A stretch of DNA of 26,777 nucleotides, from the NCBI GenBank assembly GCA_009731375.1, contig BJOX01000347.1, positions 78,102 through 104,878 of the forward strand, read 5' to 3'. The translations under genes were made by a program, and so were the position numbers. Numbering within the stretch: the first letter of the stretch is position 1; every line of letters starts with the position of its first letter. Positions 1-9,187 of the stretch are shown piece after piece. Origin of the DNA: Paulinella micropora (lineage: Eukaryota > Cercozoa > Imbricatea > Euglyphida). Under the pieces are notes generated by a model, which saw nothing but the letters and a program-made list of their open reading frames with translations, ran no database searches and was not told where the DNA came from.

Positions 1-231
1 TAAAAAATACCTTTTCCTGGTGACAGGTGCACCAGCTTGTTTTTCAGTATTATTTGTCCGGATTGGACCTGATGCCATTTTATTCCTGGTCTGTTGCCGT
101 TTTCCTTTTTGGCTTCACTGAGCTAATACAACGAGACATCATTCTCATTCTTGAGGACTGTGTTTGGTTGTATTACCGACTTTTTACGAGCTATCGTTGG
201 GTGCATTACAACAATAAGAGATAGTTAATAT

Positions 232-713
232 TAATAACCCTCTTAACAGGATAACGATAATATTACTAGAAGTGAACGTTGCACTTTTTAGACCGGAATA
301 TATTATCGTTAGGCCGGACAACGGGAATCGGCTGGTGTTTGCCTTGGTTGTTTTTGGCTCCGCTAGTCTCTCACATTTTCCACCATCTTTGATGATGGAC
401 CTTATTTATATAAGCTCAGAAGATTGGGTTACTGGCGGAGTTGTTTGAATCTGTTGAGTAAAAGAATAGGCATCAATAAATACAATATATTCTTTTATAA
501 CCGAACCGGTAAAAGTGAATTCCCATGCCTGTTTTCTTTTACGCTAATTTTGACAGTTCGCAAATCCTATTCTTTGCAAAATGTAACTAAGGGAGAGGAT
601 TTATTGCACAAGACTGATAGAGGAACATAGGGGGGAGGACGTGTGTGTTCTGTACCTATTTTGCTCACTTTTTGCCACACATACTGTGGATAGAACGTGT
701 TGCAAACAAACAC
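232..713. repeat. Dispersed ~480-bp repeat, copy A (LTR-like)
   Basis: This stretch recurs in the same orientation at 19259-19733 with high similarity from the opening TAATAACCCTCTTAAC to the closing GTGTTGCAAACA. Both copies contain a TATA-like TTATTTATATAAG (near 401-415 here), an AATAAA about 65 bases downstream (near 474), and a conserved 12-bp inverted pair, TAACGATAATAT (252-263) and ATATTATCGTTA (300-311). A promoter followed by a polyadenylation signal inside a repeated unit is what a retrotransposon LTR looks like. However, I see no clear TG...CA ends and no target-site duplication, so this may be another non-autonomous repeat. Short ORFs inside it are not conserved between the copies. 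Confidence 0.7.
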
Positions 714-1869
714 GCACGACTCATCTCCGTTGACACCTATACATACCCACCCACTATCTCCTCTTCCCACACAACACTGCAAACAGTAACCACAGTGTGA
801 GGACAAAAAAGAAAGATAGGAGAGGGGGGTAGAGTGTAGTTGGTTGGGCGGGAAAGGGAAGAAACGAAAACCATCGTAACAAACCCCTACACACCTACAA
901 ACCACGTCACATTCACTATCTGTCATATCATAACAGACTACACAGACAACCAAATTCGTTTTCTAACAACAACACACACACTTGCTCTGTCATTGTTTGC
1001 TTGTCCTCACGCATCCCAAGCGCAACAGGGACATAGGAGCATGACATACGTGACATAGAAATGAAAACGAGCACCCGCTGATAATTTTCTTTTTTCATAC
1101 CCCCTTACGGGAATCGCTTCCAAATTTGATTTTTGAGCTATGTTCGTAGATGTGGATACATATTGTAAATACATATATATTATCATATTAATATTACATA
1201 TTTATCTTATTATTTCTCTCGATGTCATCACTATAAATATGTACTTTTATATGATATATATATGATTGTTACATATTACTTTTACCCAGTTGAGAGGTAG
1301 GGAGAGTAGGTAGTTAATCCTCTTCTCGTTGGGTAGGCCAGATTATACTACAGGCCCGCTGCATTAAGTCCTAACTCTAGAGAGTAGGTGAAATACCACT
1401 GTATCAGTAAACAGCTGAGATGTCACTTCGTTTATTTACGTAGATTTCTACTTGTTTGCAGACTTGGGTTGCAAAGTAGGAACACGATGAACGTAAATTG
1501 TGAGTTGGTGAGGTGCGTCACTTGAAGATGAAAGAGTAGTACTTGAAGGAGTGCTTCAAGTCCAACTTATATGTTCAAGTATCAAAAATTTTCATTTTGG
1601 AAAGATTTTCCAGCAGTTTCTCCTGCAGTCTGTTTCCTTGTCCACAAATTTACCGCACTGCGTGTTTCAAGGGAAATCAGGGGAAAATGTAATAGAGTGG
1701 GGGGAAAATGCAATAGTTAATCTTTTGTGAAAAAACTTTTGACTTGATCTTTTGAAGTCATTCCTGAACGAAATCGAAAACTAGTGTAGTGAAGTTGAAA
1801 CATCGTGCAGAGGAGAATCTAACGGGCCTGTCAAAAACAGTAAAATGTCAACTGTAGTGGTTTTGGCAG
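714..1869. other. Spacer without recognisable gene
   Basis: AT-rich spacer. 1130-1280 is a run of TATATA/ATATTA-type sequence. A GGGGAAAATG(T/C)AATAG motif occurs twice near 1681-1713. I found no convincing coding frame or RNA gene. Confidence 0.5.
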
Positions 1870-2139
1870 GTCGTTAAAGGGTTCAGTCTGATACACAAGT
1901 CAGACGTCCACGCCGCCTGCTGCGTGTGTGAAAACACGTTTAACGTGGAGCAGGTAGCCAATGCTATTTGCCAAAAATGCAACAGCACTGTGCACAAATA
2001 GTCATGGAAGATCGGTTGTGTGCTTGCAAACAATGAGCCTGAGTTCGATCAATGCGATTTCTACTGCGGCAGAGATGAAGGTTATTGCGACGTGGAGGAA
2101 GGCTTGTTCGCGGAGTGTTCCTTCTGCTACAAAGAGTGA
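1870..2139 (+). pseudogene. Possible cysteine-rich exon with in-frame stop
   Basis: From an acceptor-like TTTTGGCAG ending at 1869, one frame reads 43 codons to a TAG (1999-2001) and then a further 45 codons to a TGA (2137-2139). The translated product is rich in Cys on both sides of the TAG. It has CCVC and CQKC pairs with a following His in the first half, then CDFYC, CDV and CSFC in the second half. The paired Cys spacing suggests a zinc-binding fold of the PHD/BED/C1 sort, but I cannot assign a family. The internal stop suggests a decayed exon or a transposase-derived fragment. It could also be chance composition, because no neighbouring exon was found. Confidence 0.3.
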
Positions 2140-2914
2140 CACGAAGGTTAGCATAACATGATAAACAAATGCACCACCGCTCTGCCAGCTACTACCAAGT
2201 AATGTGATTGGATTCCTGCATTGTTTTTGAAATATGTTATATTTTTAGAAAATATTTTTTGATTAAATTGAGCAGTTTGTTTCATTGTTTTAATTTTGCG
2301 TTTTCGTTCTTCCTGACCTTTTCAAGATTTTCCTTCTCGTTTCCACATGCACCTGGTACCGCTACTTAGAGTGTGTTTGACAACGTCAGTTCCGGAAAAT
2401 ATATCATAAAAATCAACTGCTTGAGCCAAAATTGCAAGGCTGCACTGTTTTTTGATGGCTGAAACTGCTTTCGTTACTTTTTTCACGTTTACACATGTTA
2501 AAAAAGAAATTTTTAACACAGTACGTATATTTTTTTTAATATATAAATTGCTGTATGTTGGCAGGTTAAGATTATTCACCGACTGCGCTTCGCGCCCGCC
2601 TTCGCGTGGCACTCTCTGACTTCATTCGGTGCACTTCGCGCTTCATTGATTTTAATTAAATTTCTGATTTTTTATTATAATTTAGTATCATTTCCTCTAG
2701 CTAGTTCAATTCCTTAGACACCACGCTGAGTGTGTTACTTGGTGAATTCGAAGATTTCCTTCAATTTTTCTCTAGTTTCTAGCTAGGAGTGTCACTTGCA
2801 GTTGTGGACCGTCGCTTTTTTATTTATCTAAAATTATACATTTGGAGCAGTACGCATCCTGTAGGACTAGTACAGTAGTAGATAGAATGATCATTTGCAT
2901 TATATTGACTGTGA
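2140..2914. other. Spacer without recognisable gene
   Basis: AT-rich sequence with T-runs. There is a small cluster of CTTCGCG/GCTTCGCGC motifs near 2585-2642. No coding frame is supported. Confidence 0.5.
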
Positions 2915-3014
2915 AGCGCTAGCGCTAGCGCTGTAGCTGTACACGTGCTCGTACGCGTACGCGTACGCGCGCGTGGCCCGGCCCGTTAACGTTGCGCATG
3001 CGTAGCATGCGCAA
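2915..3014 (+). promoter_or_regulatory. CpG-rich palindrome cluster upstream of the LRR gene
   Basis: Three perfect palindromes are stacked here in otherwise AT-rich DNA: AGCGCTAGCGCTAGCGCT (2915-2932), GTACGCGTACGCGTAC (2951-2966), and a 10-bp stem TTGCGCATGC / GCATGCGCAA with a 3-base loop (2992-3014). The last contains GCGCATGCG, the core of the known NRF1-type promoter site (TGCGCATGCGC). It lies ~300 bases before the likely start codon at 3318. A promoter role is inferred from position and CpG density, not shown. Confidence 0.35.
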
Positions 3015-3200
3015 TATCTAGAATATAATTGAATTTTTCCAGGCAATACTGGCAATGGCATACACAATGCTGGCCACGTGGCATGAACATGTGATTATAC
3101 TAATTTTTTGTGTGGTAATGATCATTTTTCACATCAAGTGACCACACTGCTTCGACCGGGACCAATCGTCGACGTCTATGGTTTGATGCGCTGAAAAACA

Positions 3201-3292
3201 AATAACCAGTGGCTTTTTGGTGGGCAAAAAGGCACTAACCAGTGCTTTTTTGCCAGTGCCTTTTTGCTGGGAGCAAAAAGGCACTGGTTATT
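3201..3292. repeat. Imperfect inverted repeat (hairpin or small TIR element)
   Basis: The arm AATAACCAGTGGCTTTTTG (3201-3219) is repeated as its reverse complement at 3274-3292 with one mismatch. Inside, the CAAAAAGGCACT / CAGTGCCTTTTTG words occur again in both orientations, giving nested shorter hairpins. It ends ~25 bases before the LRR gene's first ATG, just upstream of an acceptor-like GTTTCAG. It may be the relic of a very small terminal-inverted-repeat element. Confidence 0.6.
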
Positions 3293-3317
3293 TAGAACAA
3301 GATAACAGTTTCAGTAA

Positions 3318-4887
3318 ATGTCCGATTTACTAGTAAATTCTGGAGTGGATAAGAAAAGAAAATCCAAGAAGTATGCGCAGCTGACATCCAACGGGTTGAA
3401 CGACAAAACGTTGAGTGGATTAGTCAGTGCATGGCGTAAGTCTGGAGCGTTTCTCACTCTCGAAGAAATTCTTCTGGATATGAACGAGGTTGCTCTCTTT
3501 CCCTTGCTCTCTCCACTCTCGCCCTCTTTTCTGTCTGTGTCTCTCTGTCCTCTCTTCTCCTAAAGTTCACCCCCTTCCCCCCATTTCCCCCACCCCTTGC
3601 TTCGGGATTTCCTGTCCTTCCTCTTTCTTTTTCTTCTTCTTCTTCTTCTTCTTCTTCTTCTTCTTCTTCTTCTTCTTCTTCTTCTTCTTCTTCTTCTTCT
3701 TCTTCTTCTTCTTCTTCTTCTTCTTCTTCTTCTTCTTCTTCTTCTTCTTCTTCTTTCTTTCTTTCTTTCTTAGGAGTATCTGTTTTTCTTATTCAGCTAA
3801 CGGGAAAAACGATAAAAATAACCCGATAATGATGCAGAGTTTGCTATGATAACCGCGTTAAATTTATGTTTTAACCCGAATTACAGCTTCAACATAAGAG
3901 TGGAGAGCAGAACGTTCTTCTTCTTCTTCTTCTTCTTCTTCTTCTTCTCCTCCTCCTCCTCCTCCTCCTCCTCCTCCTTCTTCTTCATCTTCTTCTTCTT
4001 CTTCTTCTTCTTCTTCTTTGCCTTTGCCTTTGATTTAATGAAGTTACTTTTACAAGTGACCTCTGGTCATCCATACAAATCGTTAGCCCGAAGGCCATTG
4101 ATTTAACTAAGACGGTGACCCTTATAATATTAATATTATTAAAGTAGCGTCTTCTTCTTCTTCTTCTTCTTCTTCTTCTTCTTCTTCTTCTTCTTCTTCG
4201 TCTTCTTCTTAGTTGGATTTGTTTTAGATTGAACTACTGTATCAGTGACTTCTTCTTCTTCTCCTTCTTCTTCTTCTTCTTCTTCTTCTTCTTCTTCTTC
4301 TTCTTCTTCTGCTGCTGCTGCTGCTGCTGCTTCTGCTGCTGCGGCTTCTTCTTCTTCTTCCTCCTTCTTCCTTCTTCCTTCTTCCTTTTTCCTTCTTCCT
4401 TCTTCCTTCTTCCTTCTTCTTTTTCTTCTTCTCTTCTCTTCTCTTCTTCTTCTTCTTTCCTCTTTCCTCTTTCTTCTTTCCTCTTTCTTCTTTCTTCTTC
4501 TTCTTCTTCTTCTTTCTTCTTTCTTGTTCCTTCTTCCTTCCTCCTTCTTCCTTCCTTGTTCCTTCTTCCTTCCTCCTTCTTCCTTCTTCCTTCTTCCTTC
4601 TTCCTTCTGCTGCTGCTGCTTCTGCTTCTTCTTCTTCTTCTTCTTCTTCTTCTTCTTCTTCTTCTTCTTCTTCTTCTTCTTCTTCTTCTTCTTCTTCTGC
4701 TGCTGCTGCTGCTTCTGCTGCTTCTTCTTCTTCTTCTTCTTCTTCTTCTTCTTCTGCTTCTGCTTCTGCTTCTTCTGCTGCTTCTGCCTCTGCCTCTGCT
4801 TCTGCTTCTGCTTCTTCTTCTTGTTCTTTCTTTTTTCTTCTTTCTTCTTCTTTCTTTCTTCTTTCTTCTTCTTCTTCTTCTTCTTCT

Positions 4888-4922
<35 letters not shown>

Positions 4923-7226
4923 TTCTTCGTCTTCTTCTTCTTCTTCTTCCCTCCCTCCCTTCCCCTCCCTCTCTCCCTCCCTCCTTCCTTCCCTCCCTCC
5001 CTCCTCCTCCTACTCTTTGTATCATGAAGAAATAGACACTTATTTATGTATTATTTTTCCTGACAATGATGTTAAGTAAAGGCAAGCACAGTGAATCCAA
5101 AACCGTTCACACTTGGTTCTCAGGTTTCCGGAGGTGGGTTGTCGTCTCTCTTGAAGGTGTTGGAAGCGCGAGCGCAAGTTCCAGGCACAGAGCGGCTGCT
5201 CCACCTGGACATCAGCATGAACCCCCTGTACCAACCCAATAACAACACTGCAAAACAGGGAGGACGCAGTGGGCTGGACGCGCTGTGCGACTTGCTCCTG
5301 TCTGCAGTTTGTCCGCTGCACCTGTCGGTCCGCAACGCCGGGTATGTGTTATGTTATGTTATGTTATGTTCTGTTATGTCATGTCATGTTATGTCATGTT
5401 ATGTCATGTTATGTCATGTTATGTTGTGTTATGCTGTGTTACGTTATGTCATGTTATGTTATGTTATGTTATGTTATGTCATGTGATGTTATGTTAATTT
5501 ATGTTATGTTACGTCATGTTATGTCATGTTATGTCATGTCATGTCATATTGTGTGATGTCATGTCATGCCATGTTATGTTTTGTTATGTTAGACTGGACG
5601 GCGTGGAGCCATACGTTATGTGTTATGTGTTATGTGTTATGTGTCATGTTAGGCTGGATGGCGTGGCGGCGCAGCAGCTGGCCGACGCGCTGCGCACCAG
5701 CACGGGTAGCTGTGTATGTATCATGTATGTATGTATGTATGTATGTATGTATGTATGTATGTATGTTTGTTTGTATGTATGTATGTATGCATGTATGTAT
5801 GTGTATGTATATGTGTGTAGTGGTGGGTCCAGTGATGCTGGACCTGAGTCAGAACTCGCTAGGGGACGAGGGCATCACGCACCTGGCTGCGGCGCTGGCC
5901 CACAACACCTCGTACATACATACATACATACATACATACATACATACAGAGAGACATGCATACATGCATACATGCATGCATACATACATACATACATACA
6001 GACAGACAGACAGACACAGACAGACGTACGTACATACGTACGTACGTACGTACGTACGTACATACATACATACATACATACATACGTATGATACGTACAT
6101 AGATAGATAGATAGATAGATAGATAGACAGATAGATAGATAGATAGGTAGATAGATAGATAGATAGATAGATAGATATATAGATAGATAGGTACATACAT
6201 ACATACATACATACATACATGCATGCATGCATACATACATACATACATACATACATGCATACATACATGCACACATGCATGCATACGTAGTTTGCACACC
6301 TTGATCCTGCGCGACAACTTCTTTGGCGACCCCGGCTGCGCGGCCCTGGCCACCGCGCTGCGCCAGAACAAGGTATCATGTATGTATGTATGTATGTAAG
6401 GTATGTATGTATGCATGTAATGTATGTATGTATGTATGTATGTATGTATGCACGTATGTCTTTATGTGTGTCTGCATGCTAGGTGTGGTATGCTGCTGGT
6501 GGCTCGCATGTGTGTATGTATGTGTGTGCTGTGTAGTCTTTGACCGAGTTGGTGGTGCGTTGCAACCAGATCACTGACGACGGCGCGGCGTGTTTTGCGT
6601 CGGTGCTGAGCCAAGCTAACCGCTCGCTGCAGCTGCTGGACCTGTCTCACGCCTTCGGGGGCTTCTCCTCGGTGGAGACGCACATCCACGTCAAGGGCGC
6701 GCAGGAGCTGGCCAAGATGCTGGCCAGTCCCACCTGCGCGCTCCGCGTGCTCAAGCTCAACTTCCAGCCGTTGGGTTTGCAGGGTCTGCAGGCGATCGCT
6801 GCAGCGCTAGCGCAGAACGTGCGCTTGAGAGAGCTGCAGCTGGACGGCTGTCTGGAAGAGGAGCCCGAGGCGCTGCGCGCGTTCCAGACCGTGCTGGAAC
6901 AAGGCAACGCCTCGCTCAGCTTCCTCAACCTGGACAACCTGGACGACCAGTCACAGTGCACGCAGCTCGCACAGCTCTTGTCCATGAACCAAGAGGACTT
7001 CTCTAACCGGCCGTCCAGCGTGGAAATGGGAGAAGCTTTGCAGTCGGTGCTGCCTCTGCCTGTGCTGCGCATGGCGCAGCAGTACCTGCTGCACCGTCCT
7101 CTGCTAGACAAGGCAGTGCCCGCCCATCGCTGGACACAAGCCGATCTGGTCATCACGAACTTTGTCTCAGACACACTCATGCACCTCATACCGCTGGAAC
7201 AGGAAAAGAAAAACGCCAAGAAATAG
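3318..7226 (+). CDS. Leucine-rich-repeat protein (RI/NLR type), six exons
   Basis: Proposed exons are 3318-3488, 5124-5341, 5653-5705, 5821-5911, 6291-6372 and 6537-7226. Every junction is GT-AG, all phases agree, and the total is 1305 nt (434 residues plus TAG). The protein is a chain of ~28-residue ribonuclease-inhibitor-type repeats. Successive repeats carry LEEILLDMNEV, LLHLDISMNPL, MLDLSQNSLGDEG, LHTLILRDNFFGDPG, LTELVVRCNQITDDG, LQLLDLSHAF and LRELQLDGC, each followed by a Leu/Ala helix. Three repeats are split by introns and become perfect when joined (LLDMNE|VSGGG, NT(S)|LHTL, RQNK|SLTEL). Such horseshoes bind partner proteins; the partner is unknown. The last ~85 residues lack repeats and end in a basic EKKNAKK tail. 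No signal peptide or membrane segment is visible. The ATG at 3318 is preceded directly by an in-frame TAA and by an acceptor-like GTTTCAG at 3314, so an upstream non-coding exon is likely; a further coding exon cannot be excluded. The first donor (GAG|GTTGCT) is the weakest site. Confidence 0.85.
3631..3771. repeat. (TTC)n microsatellite in LRR intron 1
   Basis: An almost pure TTC run of about 40 or more units ending in TTTC units, ~140 bases after the donor of the first intron. Confidence 0.95.
3915..4019. repeat. (TTC)n/(TCC)n microsatellite
   Basis: TTC units switch to TCC units and back to TTC, ending in TTTGCC units. Lies within intron 1 of the LRR gene. Confidence 0.93.
4150..4210. repeat. 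(CTT)n microsatellite
   Basis: About 20 CTT units with one CGT variant, inside intron 1 of the LRR gene. Confidence 0.93.
4250..5010. repeat. Compound TTC/CTTC/TGC pyrimidine tract
   Basis: About 760 bases are almost entirely pyrimidine. They are built from TTC, TTCC, TTTC and CCCT units with interspersed TGC/CTGCTG blocks (4310-4340, 4607-4625, 4697-4720, 4753-4811). It lies near the 3' part of LRR intron 1, ~110 bases before the acceptor at 5123. Long Leu/Phe/Ser, Arg/Glu/Lys and Cys frames across it are low-complexity artefacts. Confidence 0.95.
5343..5650. repeat. (TGTTA/TGTCA)n array forming LRR intron 2
   Basis: Pentanucleotide array with units TGTTA, TGTCA and TGCTG that begins inside the donor (GG|GTATGTGTTATG) and runs almost to the acceptor. 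It is interrupted at 5591-5610 by a 20-base partial copy of the start of exon 3 (see findings). Homology-free ORFs across it are artefacts. Confidence 0.93.
5721..5820. repeat. (TATG)n array forming LRR intron 3
   Basis: Tetranucleotide TATG units with TTTG and CATG variants fill most of the 115-base intron between exons 3 and 4. The acceptor is the terminal GTGTGTAG. Confidence 0.93.
5913..6288. repeat. (ACAT)/(ACGT)/(GATA)/(CATG) compound microsatellite, LRR intron 4
   Basis: The ~380-base intron 4 is blocks of ACAT, GACA, TACG and GATA tetranucleotides followed again by ACAT/GCAT. Open frames on both strands of the YVCM/IHTY/IYLS type are translations of these units. Confidence 0.95.
6375..6475. 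repeat. (TATG)n array, LRR intron 5
   Basis: TATG units fill the first two thirds of the 164-base intron 5. The donor GTATCATG leads directly into the array. Confidence 0.93.
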
Positions 7227-7227
7227 A

Positions 7228-7229
<2 letters not shown>

Positions 7230-7275
<46 letters not shown>

Positions 7276-7290
7276 TTTTTTTTTTTTTTC
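7230..7290. repeat. (TC)n followed by T-run
   Basis: About 17 TC units and then ~24 T immediately after the LRR stop codon (TAG 7224-7226), in what would be the 3' untranslated region. Confidence 0.93.
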
Positions 7291-7299
7291 TCGATCCCT

Positions 7300-9187
7300 C
7301 TATGACTTCCTTTGAGTAGCTACCCATGAGTGCTGCTTTGATGATGATCGCGTGGCCGAACTGTGGATTTTTTTTTTCACGCAAATACTTTCATTAAGGC
7401 TTACTCTGTCACACGACCGCCCGCGGCCGCAAAAAGAACGGATTTCTCCGGCTGTTGCGGACCCCCGACAGGACAAGGGTGAATATCAAAGAATACTTGC
7501 CTGTATTCAATATCGAACATCTCTCTTGCAAAACACTGACATGACATTGAAGGCATGCTATAATATTATTATTTAATATGTATAATGAAATGAATGATCA
7601 ATGCGGTTGCCTCTTTTTTCCACTGAACGACTTTTAAGAATGCCGCTTGTTTTTCGTATAGTGATTTTACGCAAACACTTTTATTAATACAATAATATTT
7701 TACTTATGTTCGCATATTTGCATGCTACCTTTTCACCTCAACGTAAAACAAGCGTTCTTCAATTGTTAAAAGTCCGAAAAGTCGTTTAATTCAAAAATAA
7801 GAAAATACTTGCCACTAGTAGGGACCGGTTCAACTTGAGTGAGGAGACACAGGCCTTTGTCAGTCAGTGAAGCCAGTGAAGTTCAAGTTAAGACCTTACT
7901 TTACGCAATCACTGTTTTAATAAAATATTTGCCACTCGTAGAGCCTTGCGTGGGAAGCAGAAGAGCCTCCGATAGAATGGAAGTGGTGTAGTAGACTGTC
8001 AAAGATTGAGGCTGAGATACAAAAGCGGAAGTGAAACAAAATGAAGTGTTGAAAAATAAGTTGATATTAATATCCGCACCTCGGGGAAACGCCGGCTATT
8101 CAACTATGAACCGGCCTCCGGCGGCTCGCTACATTCGCATCTACAATTTAACACTGGCACATATACTGTAAATCGTTATTTCGCTATTAGTTTTGAAAGT
8201 TACTGACGGGCTCGTGGAAGTGACTCGATTCTTTGTTATTAATATTAAATGTATTTTAAGGATGATGAATTCTTACTACCGTGACATTTCCGCTTTTGAA
8301 GAATACTTCCGGTTTCAATCTTATATTACTACAGGATAAACTTGAGTGTATGAGGGAAGCTTGGAAGCCGCGGCCTTGGACCACATAGGGCTTTAAATCC
8401 TCAATCATATATTCAACTTACACTTAACCGTTTACCTGAGTCAGTGGTGAAGATTGTTAGGATGTCACCTAAGTTACACAAAGCTGTGGCATTTTCATTC
8501 ATTAACCTCCCACCTTAATAGCGCTGACCCGAACCTTTTGTAGCAAATGTAGCTGAGTAACAGTTTGAAGGGGAAAATTTGTACGGAAATTCCGTGAAAT
8601 TTAGTCACTGCGTTTTTCCCGTGACTGGGAATTTATGAAGTTTGAAAATAAGGAAAATTGCTCTTATGTGTTGTTGTTTGTAGGTATGTTTTGGCATTTG
8701 TGCAGGTTACGGACGTAACGAATCGTGTCAGTTGACAATATCAAAGTGACACTCCGTTTTTATCGGTTTTTCCCTCTGGCTTGTTGTTTGGGTTCAATTC
8801 TGACTTCCCTTTCTATTATTGAAGTGGCCCTCAGGTTAGCCTTGAACCAGTTGTGTTTATTATTAAATTCCATTTTTCCTTGAGCTCGTAAGGGTAAGAC
8901 CAAGGTCTTGTTACATTTGGACTCGAGTCCCTTTGCCTTTTCGAACTCATAGGATCTGGAGTTTGGAACGACGCACTCTGTGGGAACAAGCTCAGTCACT
9001 GTTATTGACTGTGTCTTGGTGAGGGTCTCAAGTAGCTTCTCGACGATCAGTACTCTGTGCTGGTCGTGTGAGATAGTGCTTTCAGTCGTCTAAGGAAAGG
9101 GAAACTGTAGGTGGTAAGGGGGGTTTTGGAGATCTACAGGGAAGGACCCTGATCTCGAAACTTGGACCTTGCACCTAGGAGGTCATC
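7300..9187. other. Spacer; degenerate recurring motif, no gene recognised
   Basis: AT-rich spacer. A motif like ACGCAAAYACTTTYATTAA occurs at 7379-7397 and 7669-7687, with a weaker copy at 7903-7920. ATACTTGCC/ATATTTGCCACT words occur near 7493, 7804 and 7924, suggesting an old tandem duplication. CAAAAGCGGAA (8020-8030) has its reverse complement at 8288-8298. The last ~500 bases could be the leader of the gag-like gene. A 79-codon open frame on the - strand (8760-8999) has no recognisable motif. Confidence 0.45.

Noticed and set aside
567-953. 128-codon - strand ORF overlapping repeat copy A
   Set aside because: Not conserved in repeat copy B and low-complexity in composition.
4229-5035. 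Open frames of ~260 residues on both strands
   Set aside because: Poly-Leu/Phe/Ser and Arg/Glu/Lys translations of the TTC tract inside LRR intron 1.
8760-8999. 79-codon - strand ORF
   Set aside because: No motif, no neighbouring exon and no splice context; could be chance.
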